Assembly: GCF_034424625.1 (NCBI RefSeq)
Contig: NZ_CP139976.1
Location: 3,162,001 to 3,226,000 of the forward strand
Origin: Janthinobacterium lividum
Lineage (GTDB): Bacteria > Pseudomonadota > Gammaproteobacteria > Burkholderiales > Burkholderiaceae_D
Length of the DNA stretch: 64,000 nt
Direction: 5' to 3'
Part shown: positions 55,647 to 63,925 of the stretch, in pieces
How the letters are laid out: each line of letters begins with the position of its first letter
How positions within the stretch are numbered: the stretch's first letter is position 1
The notes under the pieces: generated by a model
Databases searched by the model: none
What the model was told of the DNA's origin: nothing
The model's input: only the letters and a program-made list of their open reading frames with translations
Translations under genes and position numbers: made by a program

Positions 55647-56407
55647 TGGACGATACCCCTGACGATAGCGCGGCTTTGCTGCAACTGCTGGGTACGCCTG
55701 GCACAGCCGTCTTCCTCGACTTCGACGGCACCCTGGTCGACCTGGCGTCCACGCCCGATGGCGTGCGCCTGGAAGCGGGCGTGGTTGAAGCGCTGGCGCT
55801 GCTGGCCGAGCGCCACGGCGGCGCGCTGGCCCTCATTTCCGGGCGTCCCATAGTCCAGATCGATGCCATGCTGGCGCCCTTGACCCTGCCGGTTGCCGGC
55901 GTGCATGGCGTGGAGCGGCGCGGCGCCGATGGCGTGCTGCATGTGGCGGCCACGCCCGATGTCTCGCCCGTGCTGGCGCGTGCGCAGGCGTTGGCGGCGA
56001 GGTACCCCGGTTTGCTGGTGGAGCAGAAGCGCGGTGCCGTGGCCCTGCATTACCGGCTGGCGCCCGAACTTGAGCAGTTATGCTGGCAGGAAATGACCGC
56101 AGCCGTGCAAGCGTGCCCCGGGGTACTGCTGTTGCATGGCAAAATGGTCCTGGAAGCCAAGCCGGCCGCCACCGACAAGGGCGGCGCCATCGCCGCCTTC
56201 ATGCAGGAAATCCCATTCGCCGGCCGCCGGCCCGTGTTCGCGGGCGACGATACCACCGACGAGGCAGGCTTTGCCTATGTTCAACTAGCAGGCGGGCAGG
56301 GCGTGAAAGTGGGCAAGGGCCCCAGCGCCGCCACCCTGCGCCTGGCCAGCCCGGGCGCCTTGCGCGCCGCGCTGCTGGCCGCGTCCGTATCGCCTTTCAA
56401 GGAGTAG
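55646..56407 (+). CDS. otsB: Trehalose-6-phosphate phosphatase
   Basis: HAD-superfamily phosphatase of 253 residues that removes phosphate from trehalose-6-phosphate to give trehalose. HAD motif I is FLDFDGTLVDLA (nucleophile and acid/base Asp), motif II is ALISGRP, the Lys is in the KMVLEAKPAATDKGGAI region, and motif IV is FAGDDTTDEAGF. Normal length for OtsB. It is coupled to otsA by a one-base overlap and followed by the GH15 gene 3 bases later, giving a compact three-gene operon. Confidence 0.97.
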   Translation: MDDTPDDSAALLQLLGTPGTAVFLDFDGTLVDLASTPDGVRLEAGVVEALALLAERHGGALALISGRPIVQIDAMLAPLTLPVAGVHGVERRGADGVLHVAATPDVSPVLARAQALAARYPGLLVEQKRGAVALHYRLAPELEQLCWQEMTAAVQACPGVLLLHGKMVLEAKPAATDKGGAIAAFMQEIPFAGRRPVFAGDDTTDEAGFAYVQLAGGQGVKVGKGPSAATLRLASPGALRAALLAASVSPFKE

Positions 56408-56410
56408 CCG

Positions 56411-58240
56411 ATGACCATATCCACTGAACAAGCTGATGACACCCCCGGCGGCGCGTCCGCGCAAGCATCCCTCAACTGCGGCGTGGTGGGCAATTGCGCC
56501 TTCAGCGCCCTGATCGACCAGGCGGGGCAGGTCGTCTGGTCCTGCCTGCCCCGTTTCGACGGCGATCCCGTCTTCAACGGCTTGCTGGACGCCACGGAAA
56601 ACGGCAGCGTGTGGGCCATCGACATTGAAAACTTTGCCCGCAGCGAACAGTTTTATGAGCCGAACACGGCCGTGCTGCGCACGCGGCTGTACGACACGCA
56701 GGGGCGCGGCGTGGAAATCACGGATTTCGCGCCCCGATTCCTCAGCCGCGACCGCATGTTCCGCCCGCTGATGCTGATCCGCCGGGTGCGGCCGCTCGAT
56801 CATGCCGTGCGTATCCGGGTACGCTTGCGCCCCCGCTACGAATGGGGCAAGCTGGCGCCACAAATCACGCAGGGCAGCCACCATATCCGCTACGTGGGGC
56901 CGGAACAGACCTTGCGCCTGAACACCGATGTGTCGCTCAACTATGTGCTGAGCGAAACGTATTTCGTGCTTGGGGGCACGGCCAACTTCCTGCTGGGCCC
57001 GGATGAAACCCTGGCCGGCGGCATCGACGAGACGGCGCGCATCTTCGAAAAGGAAACGATCAACTATTGGCGCACCTACACGCGCCGGCTGGCCGTGCCG
57101 CTGGAATGGCAGGACGTGGTCATCCGCGCCGCCATCACATTAAAATTGTCTTTATATGAAGACACGGGCGCCATCATCGCCGCCATGACCACCAGCATCC
57201 CGGAAGCGCCGGGCAGCAGCCGCAACTGGGATTACCGCTATTGCTGGCTGCGCGACGCCTTCTTCGTCGTGCGGGCATTGAACAGCTTGTCCGAAGTGGG
57301 CACCATGGAGGAATACCTTCGCTGGCTGACGAATATCGTCGCCCGCTCGAAAGGCGGCCACATCCAGCCCCTGTACGGCATCGGACTGGAAGAGCAGTTG
57401 CCCGAATCCATGCTCGACCACTTGCCCGGCTACCGCGGCAACGGTCCCGTGCGCGTCGGCAACCAGGCGCAGGAACACTTCCAGCACGATGTGTACGGCA
57501 ACATCGTGCTCGGTGCTGCCCAGGCTTTCCTCGACCACCGTTTGTTCCACCGGGCGGGAAAAGCCGAGTTCGCCGCGCTGGAAGCCGTGGGCGACCAGGC
57601 CTTCCGCCTGCATGCGGAGCCGGATGCGGGCATGTGGGAGCTGCGCACGCGGGCGCGCGTCCATACCTCGTCCATGCTGATGAGCTGGGCCGCCTGCGAC
57701 CGCCTGGCCAAGGTCGCGCACAAGCTGGGCCTGGACGACCGGGCCGACCACTGGAACAGCCGCGCCGTGCTGATCCGCGAACGCCTGCTGCGCGAAGCGT
57801 GGAGCGAAGAGCGCCAGGCTTTCGCGGAAAGCCTGGGCGGACGCGACCTGGACGCTTCCGTCCTGCTGATGGCGGAAGTCAACTTCATCGACCCCATGGA
57901 TCCCCGTTTCATCGCTACCGTCGACGCCCTCGAAGCATCGCTGTGCGACGGCCCCTACATGCGCCGCTACGAGGCGCCCGACGATTTCGGCAAACCGGAA
58001 ACGGCTTTCAACATCTGCACCTTCTGGCGCATCGACGCCCTGGCCCGCATCGGCAGGAAGGATGAGGCACGCCAGATCTTTGAAACAATGTTAATGGCAC
58101 GCAATCACCTGGGCTTGCTATCGGAAGATACGCACCCGGTGACGGGAGAGATGTGGGGGAATTTCCCGCAGACTTACTCGATGGTGGGACTGATCAACTG
58201 CGCGGTGCGGTTGTCGGCGCCTTGGGATAGTGCTATTTAA
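56411..58240 (+). CDS. Glycoside hydrolase family 15 protein
   Basis: A 609-residue GH15 protein. Family members act as glucoamylases or trehalases, releasing glucose from alpha-linked glucans or trehalose; the product here is not certain. The N-terminal supersandwich (about 15-260) contains NCAFSALIDQAGQVVWSCLPRFDGDPVF, and the catalytic (alpha/alpha)6 barrel contains SSRNWDYRYCWLRDAFF and GNQAQEHFQHDVYGNIVL. No signal peptide is present, so it is cytoplasmic. AAGGAG overlaps the otsB stop. Placement with otsAB suggests a role in trehalose turnover or a trehalase-like step, as proposed for GH15 genes in other ots operons. Confidence 0.9.
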   Translation: MTISTEQADDTPGGASAQASLNCGVVGNCAFSALIDQAGQVVWSCLPRFDGDPVFNGLLDATENGSVWAIDIENFARSEQFYEPNTAVLRTRLYDTQGRGVEITDFAPRFLSRDRMFRPLMLIRRVRPLDHAVRIRVRLRPRYEWGKLAPQITQGSHHIRYVGPEQTLRLNTDVSLNYVLSETYFVLGGTANFLLGPDETLAGGIDETARIFEKETINYWRTYTRRLAVPLEWQDVVIRAAITLKLSLYEDTGAIIAAMTTSIPEAPGSSRNWDYRYCWLRDAFFVVRALNSLSEVGTMEEYLRWLTNIVARSKGGHIQPLYGIGLEEQLPESMLDHLPGYRGNGPVRVGNQAQEHFQHDVYGNIVLGAAQAFLDHRLFHRAGKAEFAALEAVGDQAFRLHAEPDAGMWELRTRARVHTSSMLMSWAACDRLAKVAHKLGLDDRADHWNSRAVLIRERLLREAWSEERQAFAESLGGRDLDASVLLMAEVNFIDPMDPRFIATVDALEASLCDGPYMRRYEAPDDFGKPETAFNICTFWRIDALARIGRKDEARQIFETMLMARNHLGLLSEDTHPVTGEMWGNFPQTYSMVGLINCAVRLSAPWDSAI

Positions 58241-58262
58241 GTTCACCCCCAAGGCAAGTTCC

Positions 58263-58289
58263 GGGGTCGGACCCTCAGGGTCCGACCCC
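58263..58289. terminator. Perfect palindromic terminator between GH15 and mdcR
   Basis: GGGGTCGGACCC and GGGTCCGACCCC form a 12-bp perfect stem with a 3-base loop, followed by AGCTTTTTC. It lies between convergent genes and can serve both strands. The core GGGTCGGACCC also occurs at 18147-18157, so this may be a dispersed repeat used as a transcription end. Confidence 0.75.
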
Positions 58290-58312
58290 AGCTTTTTCAC
58301 TGCTCGGGGTAA

Positions 58313-59233
58313 TCACGCGCCAGCAGGCTCGCGTCGCCCATACAACCTGCACTCCGCCGCCAGCGCCAGCAAGTTCGGGTCGCGCTCGCGGCTGCTCAGC
58401 ATCAGCAGGGTGATTTGCTGGTGCGAGCCGTAGCGCGCGTCCAGCGGAATCAGTTCGATGCGGGAGCTGAAGGCGCGCACGCGGCCGGGCAGCAGGCTGT
58501 AGCCGATGCCGCCGCTCACCAGGTTGATCAGCGAGAAGATGTCGCCCACCCTCATGGCCGTGTCGGGCACGAATCCCGCCAGCTCGAATGCATGGTTGAA
58601 GCTTTGCGAGGTGACGAAGCCTTCGTTGAGCGTGACGAATTTGTCGTCGCGCAGCGCCTGCAAGTCCACGGAAGCGGCCCCCGCATAGGGCGAAGCCAGC
58701 GGCGCGGCCAGGAAGATGTCGTCCTGGAACAGGGGCACGGCCACCAGGCCCGCATGCTGTTCGTCTTCCTGCACCCCGACGATGATGGCGTCCAGCCTGC
58801 CATCGGCCAGGCTTTGCAGCAGTTCGCGGTTCGAGCCCAGGGTCAGGTCGATATCCAGGCCCGGCCGGCGCAGCTTCAGGGCGATCACCAGTTGCGGGAT
58901 GCAGTGCAGGGTCAATGAATACAGGGAGCCGATCTTCAGGCGCACGGGGTTGATGCCCGACATTTCGCGCACCTTGCGCACGCCTTCCTCGCACTCGGCC
59001 AGCGCGCGCCGCGCCGATTCGGCAAAGGTGTAGGCCGCATGCAGCGGGATCAGGCTGCGGCCCTCGCGCTTGAACAGGGGGCAGCGCAAGCCGTCTTCCA
59101 GCGAATGCAGGGCGCGGTGCACGCTGACCGTGCTCTGGCCCAGCGCATCGGCCACGCGGGCCAGGTTGTTCAATTCCATGAAGCTGAGAAAAACTTCCAG
59201 CTTTTTCAGGGTAATTTCTTCGTTGATGGCCAT
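58313..59233 (-). CDS. mdcR: LysR-type regulator of the malonate genes
   Basis: A 306-residue LysR regulator divergent from mdcA. The helix-turn-helix covers about residues 10-70 (LEVFLSFMELNNLARVADALGQSTVSVHRALHSLEDGLRCPLFKREGRSL), and the effector domain follows (PVRLKIGSLYSLTLHCIPQLVIALKLRRPGLDIDL). The start at 59233 overlaps a palindromic operator, suggesting autoregulation; the open frame extends further to 59359. Divergent location, as for MdcR in Klebsiella, supports activation of the mdc operon by malonate. Confidence 0.88.
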   Translation of the reverse strand: MAINEEITLKKLEVFLSFMELNNLARVADALGQSTVSVHRALHSLEDGLRCPLFKREGRSLIPLHAAYTFAESARRALAECEEGVRKVREMSGINPVRLKIGSLYSLTLHCIPQLVIALKLRRPGLDIDLTLGSNRELLQSLADGRLDAIIVGVQEDEQHAGLVAVPLFQDDIFLAAPLASPYAGAASVDLQALRDDKFVTLNEGFVTSQSFNHAFELAGFVPDTAMRVGDIFSLINLVSGGIGYSLLPGRVRAFSSRIELIPLDARYGSHQQITLLMLSSRERDPNLLALAAECRLYGRREPAGA

Positions 59234-59248
59234 AATCACCGTGATTAT
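59232..59248. promoter_or_regulatory. Palindrome overlapping the mdcR start codon
   Basis: ATAATCAC-C-GTGATTAT is a perfect 8-1-8 palindrome covering the first bases of mdcR. It is a candidate operator for autorepression by MdcR. Confidence 0.55.
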
Positions 59249-59253
59249 CGTTA

Positions 59254-59278
59254 GTTCATTAACTTCAGGGTAATGAAC
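59254..59278. promoter_or_regulatory. Inverted repeat in the mdcR-mdcA intergenic region
   Basis: GTTCATTA and TAATGAAC are perfect 8-base arms with a 9-base spacer. The inner ATTA-N9-TAAT satisfies the LysR T-N11-A pattern. It lies 75 bases before the mdcA start and is a candidate activator site for MdcR. Confidence 0.55.
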
Positions 59279-59352
59279 ATGGTAGCAGGTTGATTGTCGC
59301 GGTGACGCTTTCGTTCTATCGTCGGGGTTCGATAGCTCATTCCGGAGGCATG

Positions 59353-61026
59353 ATGTCAACCGCCACAGCAGCGCCAGGGCAGCGGCAAAAACAATGGGAC
59401 ACGCGGCGCACCGAGAAGCGCCGCCGCCTGGAGGCCGTGCGCCAGTACGCGAGCGGCCCCGTGCTGCAACAGGGCGACATGGTCGCCGTGCTCGAAGCGC
59501 TGCTTGCGCCGGGCGACCGCGTCGTCCTCGAAGGCAATAACCAGAAGCAGGCCGATTTCCTCGCCCGCATGCTGACCCAGGTCAATCCCGACAAGATCCA
59601 CCATCTGCACCTGATCATGCCCAGCGTCAGCCTGCCCGAGCATCTGGACCTGTTCGAGCGGGGTATCGCCCGCAAGCTCGATTTCTCGTTTGCCGGCACG
59701 CAAAGCCTGCGCATCGCCCAGTTCCTGCAGGATGGCTTGCTGGAAGTGGGCGCCATCCACACGTATATCGAGCTGTATGCGCGCCTGTTCGTCGACCTCA
59801 CGCCCAACGTCGTCATGGTGGCCGGCTACATGGCCGACCGCCAGGGCAATCTGTACACAGGCCCCAGCACGGAAGACACGCCCACCCTGGTGGAATCGGC
59901 CGCCTTCCGCGACGGCATTGTCATCGCCCAGGTCAACCAGATCGTCGACGACGTCAGCGACTTGCCGCGGGTCGACGTGCCTGGCTCGTGGATCGATTTC
60001 GTGGTGCAGTCCGACAAGCCGTTCTTCATCGAACCCCTGTTTACCCGCGACCCGCGCGTGATCAAGCCCGTGCACGTGCTGATGGCCATGATGGCGATCC
60101 GCGGCGTGTATGAAAAACACCAGGTGCAGTCGCTCAATCACGGTATCGGCTTCAATACGGCCGCCATCGAACTGATCTTGCCCACGTATGGCGAGCAGCT
60201 GGGCTTGAAGGGCAAGATTTGCCGCAACTGGGTGCTCAACCCCCATCCGACTCTGATCCCCGCCATCGAGACGGGCTGGGTCGAGAGCGTGCACTGTTTC
60301 GGCGCGGAGCTGGGCATGGAAGGCTATGCGGCCGCGCGGCCCGACGTGTTTTTCACGGGCCGCGACGGCTCCATGCGCTCGAACCGGGCCCTGTGCCAGC
60401 TGGCCGGCCAGTACGCGGTCGACCTGTTCATCGGCGCCACCCTGCAGATGGATGGCCTGGGCAATTCGTCCACCGTGACGAATTGCCGCCTGGCCGGTTT
60501 CGGCGGCGCGCCCAATATGGGCCACGATCCGCATGGCCGGCGCCACCCGACGCCCGCCTGGCTGGACCTGATCGAGACGGACGACCCTCTGGCGCGCGGC
60601 AGGAAGCTGGTGGTGCAGATGGTCGAAACGTTCCAGGATGGCGGCCAGCCGACCATCGTCGAATCGCTCGACGCCGTGGCCGTGGGCCAGGCCAGCGGCA
60701 TGCCGCTGGCGCCCGTGATGATCTATGGCGACGACGTCACGCACGTGCTGACGGAAGAGGGCATCGCCTACCTGTACAAGGCCCGTTCGCTCGACGAGCG
60801 CAAGGCCATGCTGGCGGCCGTGGCCGGCGTGACGCCCATCGGCCTGCGCCACGACCCGAAGACGACGGCCAAACTGCGCGCCGACGGCCTGATCGCGCTG
60901 CCCGAGGATATCGGCGTGCAGCGCGGCGCAGCGAACCGCTCGCTGCTGGCCGCAAAAAGCATCGCCGACCTGGTCGAATGGTCGGACGGCCTGTATCAAC
61001 CCCCCGCCAAATTCAGGAGCTGGTAA
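59353..61026 (+). CDS. mdcA: Malonate decarboxylase alpha subunit
   Basis: Acetyl-S-ACP:malonate ACP transferase, 557 residues, which loads malonate onto the acyl carrier protein of malonate decarboxylase. Family-typical stretches include QYASGPVLQQGDMVAVLEALLAPGDRVVLEGNNQKQADFLAR, NHGIGFNTAAIELILPTYGEQLGLKGKICRNWVLNPHPTLIPAIE and the C-terminal DDVTHVLTEEGIAYLYKARSLDERKAMLAAVAGVTPIG. Two ATGs occur at 59350 and 59353 after CGGAGG; 59353 has better spacing. It heads mdcA-B-C-D-E with overlapping or near-touching genes. Confidence 0.97.
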   Translation: MSTATAAPGQRQKQWDTRRTEKRRRLEAVRQYASGPVLQQGDMVAVLEALLAPGDRVVLEGNNQKQADFLARMLTQVNPDKIHHLHLIMPSVSLPEHLDLFERGIARKLDFSFAGTQSLRIAQFLQDGLLEVGAIHTYIELYARLFVDLTPNVVMVAGYMADRQGNLYTGPSTEDTPTLVESAAFRDGIVIAQVNQIVDDVSDLPRVDVPGSWIDFVVQSDKPFFIEPLFTRDPRVIKPVHVLMAMMAIRGVYEKHQVQSLNHGIGFNTAAIELILPTYGEQLGLKGKICRNWVLNPHPTLIPAIETGWVESVHCFGAELGMEGYAAARPDVFFTGRDGSMRSNRALCQLAGQYAVDLFIGATLQMDGLGNSSTVTNCRLAGFGGAPNMGHDPHGRRHPTPAWLDLIETDDPLARGRKLVVQMVETFQDGGQPTIVESLDAVAVGQASGMPLAPVMIYGDDVTHVLTEEGIAYLYKARSLDERKAMLAAVAGVTPIGLRHDPKTTAKLRADGLIALPEDIGVQRGAANRSLLAAKSIADLVEWSDGLYQPPAKFRSW

Positions 61027-61916
61027 TGATGACAATGATGACCACAATGACGACGACAGTGCCGGTGCAGGTACTCCCTGCGGCGCTGGCGCGGCAGGTG
61101 CTGCAGGCGCTGCTCGATGAAGTGACCCTGACGCCGAAACCGGGCCTGGTCGATTTGCGCAGCCGTGGCGCCCATGCGGATTTGAACTGGGCCCTGATGT
61201 GCCATTCGGCCTGCGTGCTGGAGCCCGTGTTTGCCGCCATGGCGCACGCAGGCTGGGAAAGTGACGATGACGACGGCCTGCGCCAGCGCATCGGCGCCAT
61301 CGGACGCGATGGCGAGGCGCTGATGCTGGCAGCCACGGGCGGCGTGAACACGCACCGGGGCGCCATCTGGGCCCTGGGCCTGCTGGTGACGGCGGCGGCG
61401 CAGCAGGGGGCTCGGGGCGCATCGCTGGCGCCGCAGGCCGTGGCGGCGCGGGCCGGCGCGCTGGCCCGCTTGCATGACCGCGGCGCGCCTGGCGTTACCG
61501 GCAACAAGGGCGAGCTGGCATGCCGCCAGTATCGGGTCGATGGCGCTCGGGGCCAGGCCCGCGCCGATTTCCCCCTGGTGACGGGCGCCGGATTGCCTGC
61601 TCTGCATGCCTCGCGGCTGCGCGGCGACAATGAAACGACGGCGCGGCTGAACGCCTTGCTGGCCATTCTCGGCCAGCTGGACGACACCTGCGTGCTGTCG
61701 CGCGGCGGCGAGTCGGCCTTGCTGGCGTTGCAAACGGGGGCGGCGCGGGTACTGGCCGCCGGCGGCGCGGCCACTGCCGCCGGTACCGAGGCGCTGATGG
61801 CGCTGGAAGCGGTGGCGCTGGCGCGCGGCGTGTCGCCGGGCGGCGCGGCGGACTTGCTGGCGGCCACCCTGTTCCTCGACCGATTGACAGAAGGAGAAGC
61901 GCATGGAAACGCGTGA
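61026..61916 (+). CDS. mdcB: Triphosphoribosyl-dephospho-CoA synthase MdcB
   Basis: Makes the triphosphoribosyl-dephospho-CoA precursor of the MdcC prosthetic group from ATP and dephospho-CoA; CitG/MdcB family, 296 residues. Conserved segments: ALLDEVTLTPKPGLVDLRSRGAHADLNWALMCHSACVL, AATGGVNTHRGAIWALGLLV, NKGELACRQY and LSRGGESALLALQTGAA. The start overlaps the mdcA stop (TAATG) with AGGAG upstream. The first 11 residues are only Met and Thr (repeated ATGATGACC-type codons), so any of several ATGs could be the true start. Confidence 0.95.
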   Translation: MMTMMTTMTTTVPVQVLPAALARQVLQALLDEVTLTPKPGLVDLRSRGAHADLNWALMCHSACVLEPVFAAMAHAGWESDDDDGLRQRIGAIGRDGEALMLAATGGVNTHRGAIWALGLLVTAAAQQGARGASLAPQAVAARAGALARLHDRGAPGVTGNKGELACRQYRVDGARGQARADFPLVTGAGLPALHASRLRGDNETTARLNALLAILGQLDDTCVLSRGGESALLALQTGAARVLAAGGAATAAGTEALMALEAVALARGVSPGGAADLLAATLFLDRLTEGEAHGNA

Positions 61917-62211
61917 CTATACATTCCCGGCCGGGCAGCCGGCATCGGGGCGCGCGCTGGCCGGCGTCGTCGGTTCGGGCGACCTGGAAGTGCTGCTGCA
62001 GCCTGGCGACGATGGCGTGATCCGCATCGTCGTCAACACCTCCGTCGATGGCAAGGGTGCCGTGTGGGATGCGCTCCTGCAGCGCGTATTCGGCGGCGAG
62101 CCGCTGCCGGCGGCGAGCATCGTCATCAACGATTGCGGCGCCACGCCGGGCGTGGTGCGCATGCGCATCGAGCAAGCCTATGAAGAATTGCAAGCGGGGA
62201 GGGCGGCATGA
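61903..62211 (+). CDS. mdcC: Malonate decarboxylase acyl carrier protein (delta subunit)
   Basis: A 102-residue carrier protein that holds the acetyl and malonyl groups on a 2'-(5''-phosphoribosyl)-3'-dephospho-CoA arm. The attachment serine is Ser25 in VVGSGDLEVLLQP, the same position as reported for the Klebsiella protein. Downstream segments RIVVNTSVDGKGAVWDALLQRVF and IVINDCGATPGVVRMRIEQA are conserved. It overlaps the mdcB end by 14 bases and has AAGGAGAAG before its start. Confidence 0.96.
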   Translation: METRDYTFPAGQPASGRALAGVVGSGDLEVLLQPGDDGVIRIVVNTSVDGKGAVWDALLQRVFGGEPLPAASIVINDCGATPGVVRMRIEQAYEELQAGRAA

Positions 62212-63062
62212 GTACATTGAAGGAATTGCTGGAACGCGACAGCTTCATCGAACGGGGCGCGCGCAGCCGGGCCAGGGCCTTGCTGGACTCTGGCAGCATG
62301 CGCGAACTGCTCGACCCGTTCTGCGGCATGGCTTCGCCGTGGCTGCCGAAGCAAGGCGTGACGGCGCAGGCGGATGACGGCGTGGTGGTGGCCAAGGGCT
62401 TGTTCGACGGCCAGCCGGCCGTGGTGCTGGCCATCGAAGGCGCCTACCAGGGCGGCAGCATGGGCGAAGTGGGCGGCGCGAAGATCGCCGGCGCACTGGA
62501 ACTGGCGGCGCACGACAACCGCAATGGCGTGCCGACACGCGCCGTGATCCTGTTCGAGACGGGCGGCGTGCGCCTGCAGGAAGCCAACCTGGGCCTCGCT
62601 GCCATTGCCGACATCCATGCCGCCATCGTCGACCTGCGCCGCTACCAGCCCGTCATCGGCATCACGGCCGGCACCGTGGGCTGCTACGGCGGCATGTCGA
62701 TCGCGGCGGGCCTGTGCAGCTATCTGGTCGTCACGCGCGAGGCGCGCCTGGGTCTCAACGGTCCGGCCGTGATCGAGCAGGAGGCGGGCGTGGACGAATT
62801 CGACTCGCGCAACAAGCCCTTCATCTGGAGCCTGACTGGCGGCGAGCAGCGCTTCCACAGCGGCCTGGCCGACGCCTATGTGGAAGACGACACGGCGCAG
62901 ATGCGCGCCACCGTGGCCGCATTGTTCGCACGCGGCGTGCCGGCGCAGCACCGCAGCGACCAGGCAGACGTCTTCCTGGCCCGCCTGGCGCAAGTGGACG
63001 CGGGCCCGCAAGCCACGCCGGAAGCCGTGCGTTTGATCTACAGCAAAGGAGCAGCAGCATGA
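62208..63062 (+). CDS. mdcD: Malonate decarboxylase beta subunit
   Basis: Carboxyltransferase-fold subunit, 284 residues, forming with the gamma subunit the decarboxylase that removes CO2 from malonyl-S-ACP to regenerate acetyl-S-ACP. Typical segments: RDSFIERGARSRARALLDSGSMRELLDPF, EGAYQGGSMGEVGGAKIAGALELA, FETGGVRLQEANLGLAAIADIHAAI and the oxyanion-type loop GITAGTVGCYGGMSIAAGLCSYLVVT. The start overlaps the mdcC stop (ATGA). Confidence 0.97.
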   Translation: MSTLKELLERDSFIERGARSRARALLDSGSMRELLDPFCGMASPWLPKQGVTAQADDGVVVAKGLFDGQPAVVLAIEGAYQGGSMGEVGGAKIAGALELAAHDNRNGVPTRAVILFETGGVRLQEANLGLAAIADIHAAIVDLRRYQPVIGITAGTVGCYGGMSIAAGLCSYLVVTREARLGLNGPAVIEQEAGVDEFDSRNKPFIWSLTGGEQRFHSGLADAYVEDDTAQMRATVAALFARGVPAQHRSDQADVFLARLAQVDAGPQATPEAVRLIYSKGAAA

Positions 63063-63871
63063 ACGCCATTACCGATACGAGCCGCGGCGCCGTCTGGCTG
63101 GCGGCTCTGACGCAGCACGCCGCGCCGCTGCCTGATTATCCGCTTTCCGTGCGCGTGGTCGACGCGCCGCTGGCGGGCGCGCCGGCGCGCTACCTCGCCG
63201 TGCTGCCCGACCCGGACAACCGTTTTGCGCGTGCCCGCACGGGAGAAATCGGCCTGGCCGAGGCGTGGCAGCTGGCGCGCGCGGTGCAGCAGGTGGTTGC
63301 CGAGGACCGCGCGCTGGCCGTGAAACGGCCCATCGTCGCCGTCATCGACGTGGCCAGCCAGGCCTATGGCAGGCGCGAGGAAGCGTACGGCATCCACCAG
63401 GCGCTGGCCGGCGCGGCGGGGGCTTACGCCGAGGCGCGCCTGGCCGGCCATCCCGTGATCGGGCTGATCGTCGGCAAGGCCATGTCGGGCGCCTTCCTCG
63501 CCCACGGCTACCAGGCCAACCGCCTGATCGCGCTCGACGATCCGCAAGTGATGGTGCACGCGATGGGCAAGGCGTCGGCGGCGCGCATCACCCTGCGCAC
63601 CGTGGCAGCGCTCGAAGCGCTGGCCGCGACCATCGCGCCGATGGCCTACGACATCAGGAACTACGCCAGCCTGGGACTGCTGTGGCAAACCTTGCAGGTG
63701 GCGCAGCCCGATGATCCGTCGGCGCAGGATACGGCCGCCGTCGACGCCTGCCTGCAGGCGGCTCTCGGCGATATCCGTGCCGACCCGCAGCGGGATCTTT
63801 CCAGCCGCCTGGGCGCGCCGCACCGCCAGGCATCGGCAAGAGTCAGGGAGGTGCTGGGGCAGCAGTGGTAG
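63059..63871 (+). CDS. mdcE: Malonate decarboxylase gamma subunit
   Basis: Partner of MdcD, 270 residues, crotonase/carboxyltransferase-like. Conserved segments: PIVAVIDVASQAYGRREEAYGIHQALAGAAGAYAEARLAGHPVIGLIVGKAMSGAFLAHGYQANRLIAL and VMVHAMGKASAARITLRTVAALEAL. The long open frame starts at 62714, but that part is antisense-free shadow of mdcD; the ATG at 63059 with AAAGGAG overlaps the mdcD stop and gives the usual protein. Confidence 0.96.
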   Translation: MNAITDTSRGAVWLAALTQHAAPLPDYPLSVRVVDAPLAGAPARYLAVLPDPDNRFARARTGEIGLAEAWQLARAVQQVVAEDRALAVKRPIVAVIDVASQAYGRREEAYGIHQALAGAAGAYAEARLAGHPVIGLIVGKAMSGAFLAHGYQANRLIALDDPQVMVHAMGKASAARITLRTVAALEALAATIAPMAYDIRNYASLGLLWQTLQVAQPDDPSAQDTAAVDACLQAALGDIRADPQRDLSSRLGAPHRQASARVREVLGQQW

Positions 63872-63925
63872 GTGAAACAACAGAGAAGACATCAAGTCAT
63901 TCCTATTCCTATAACGGAGACAATC

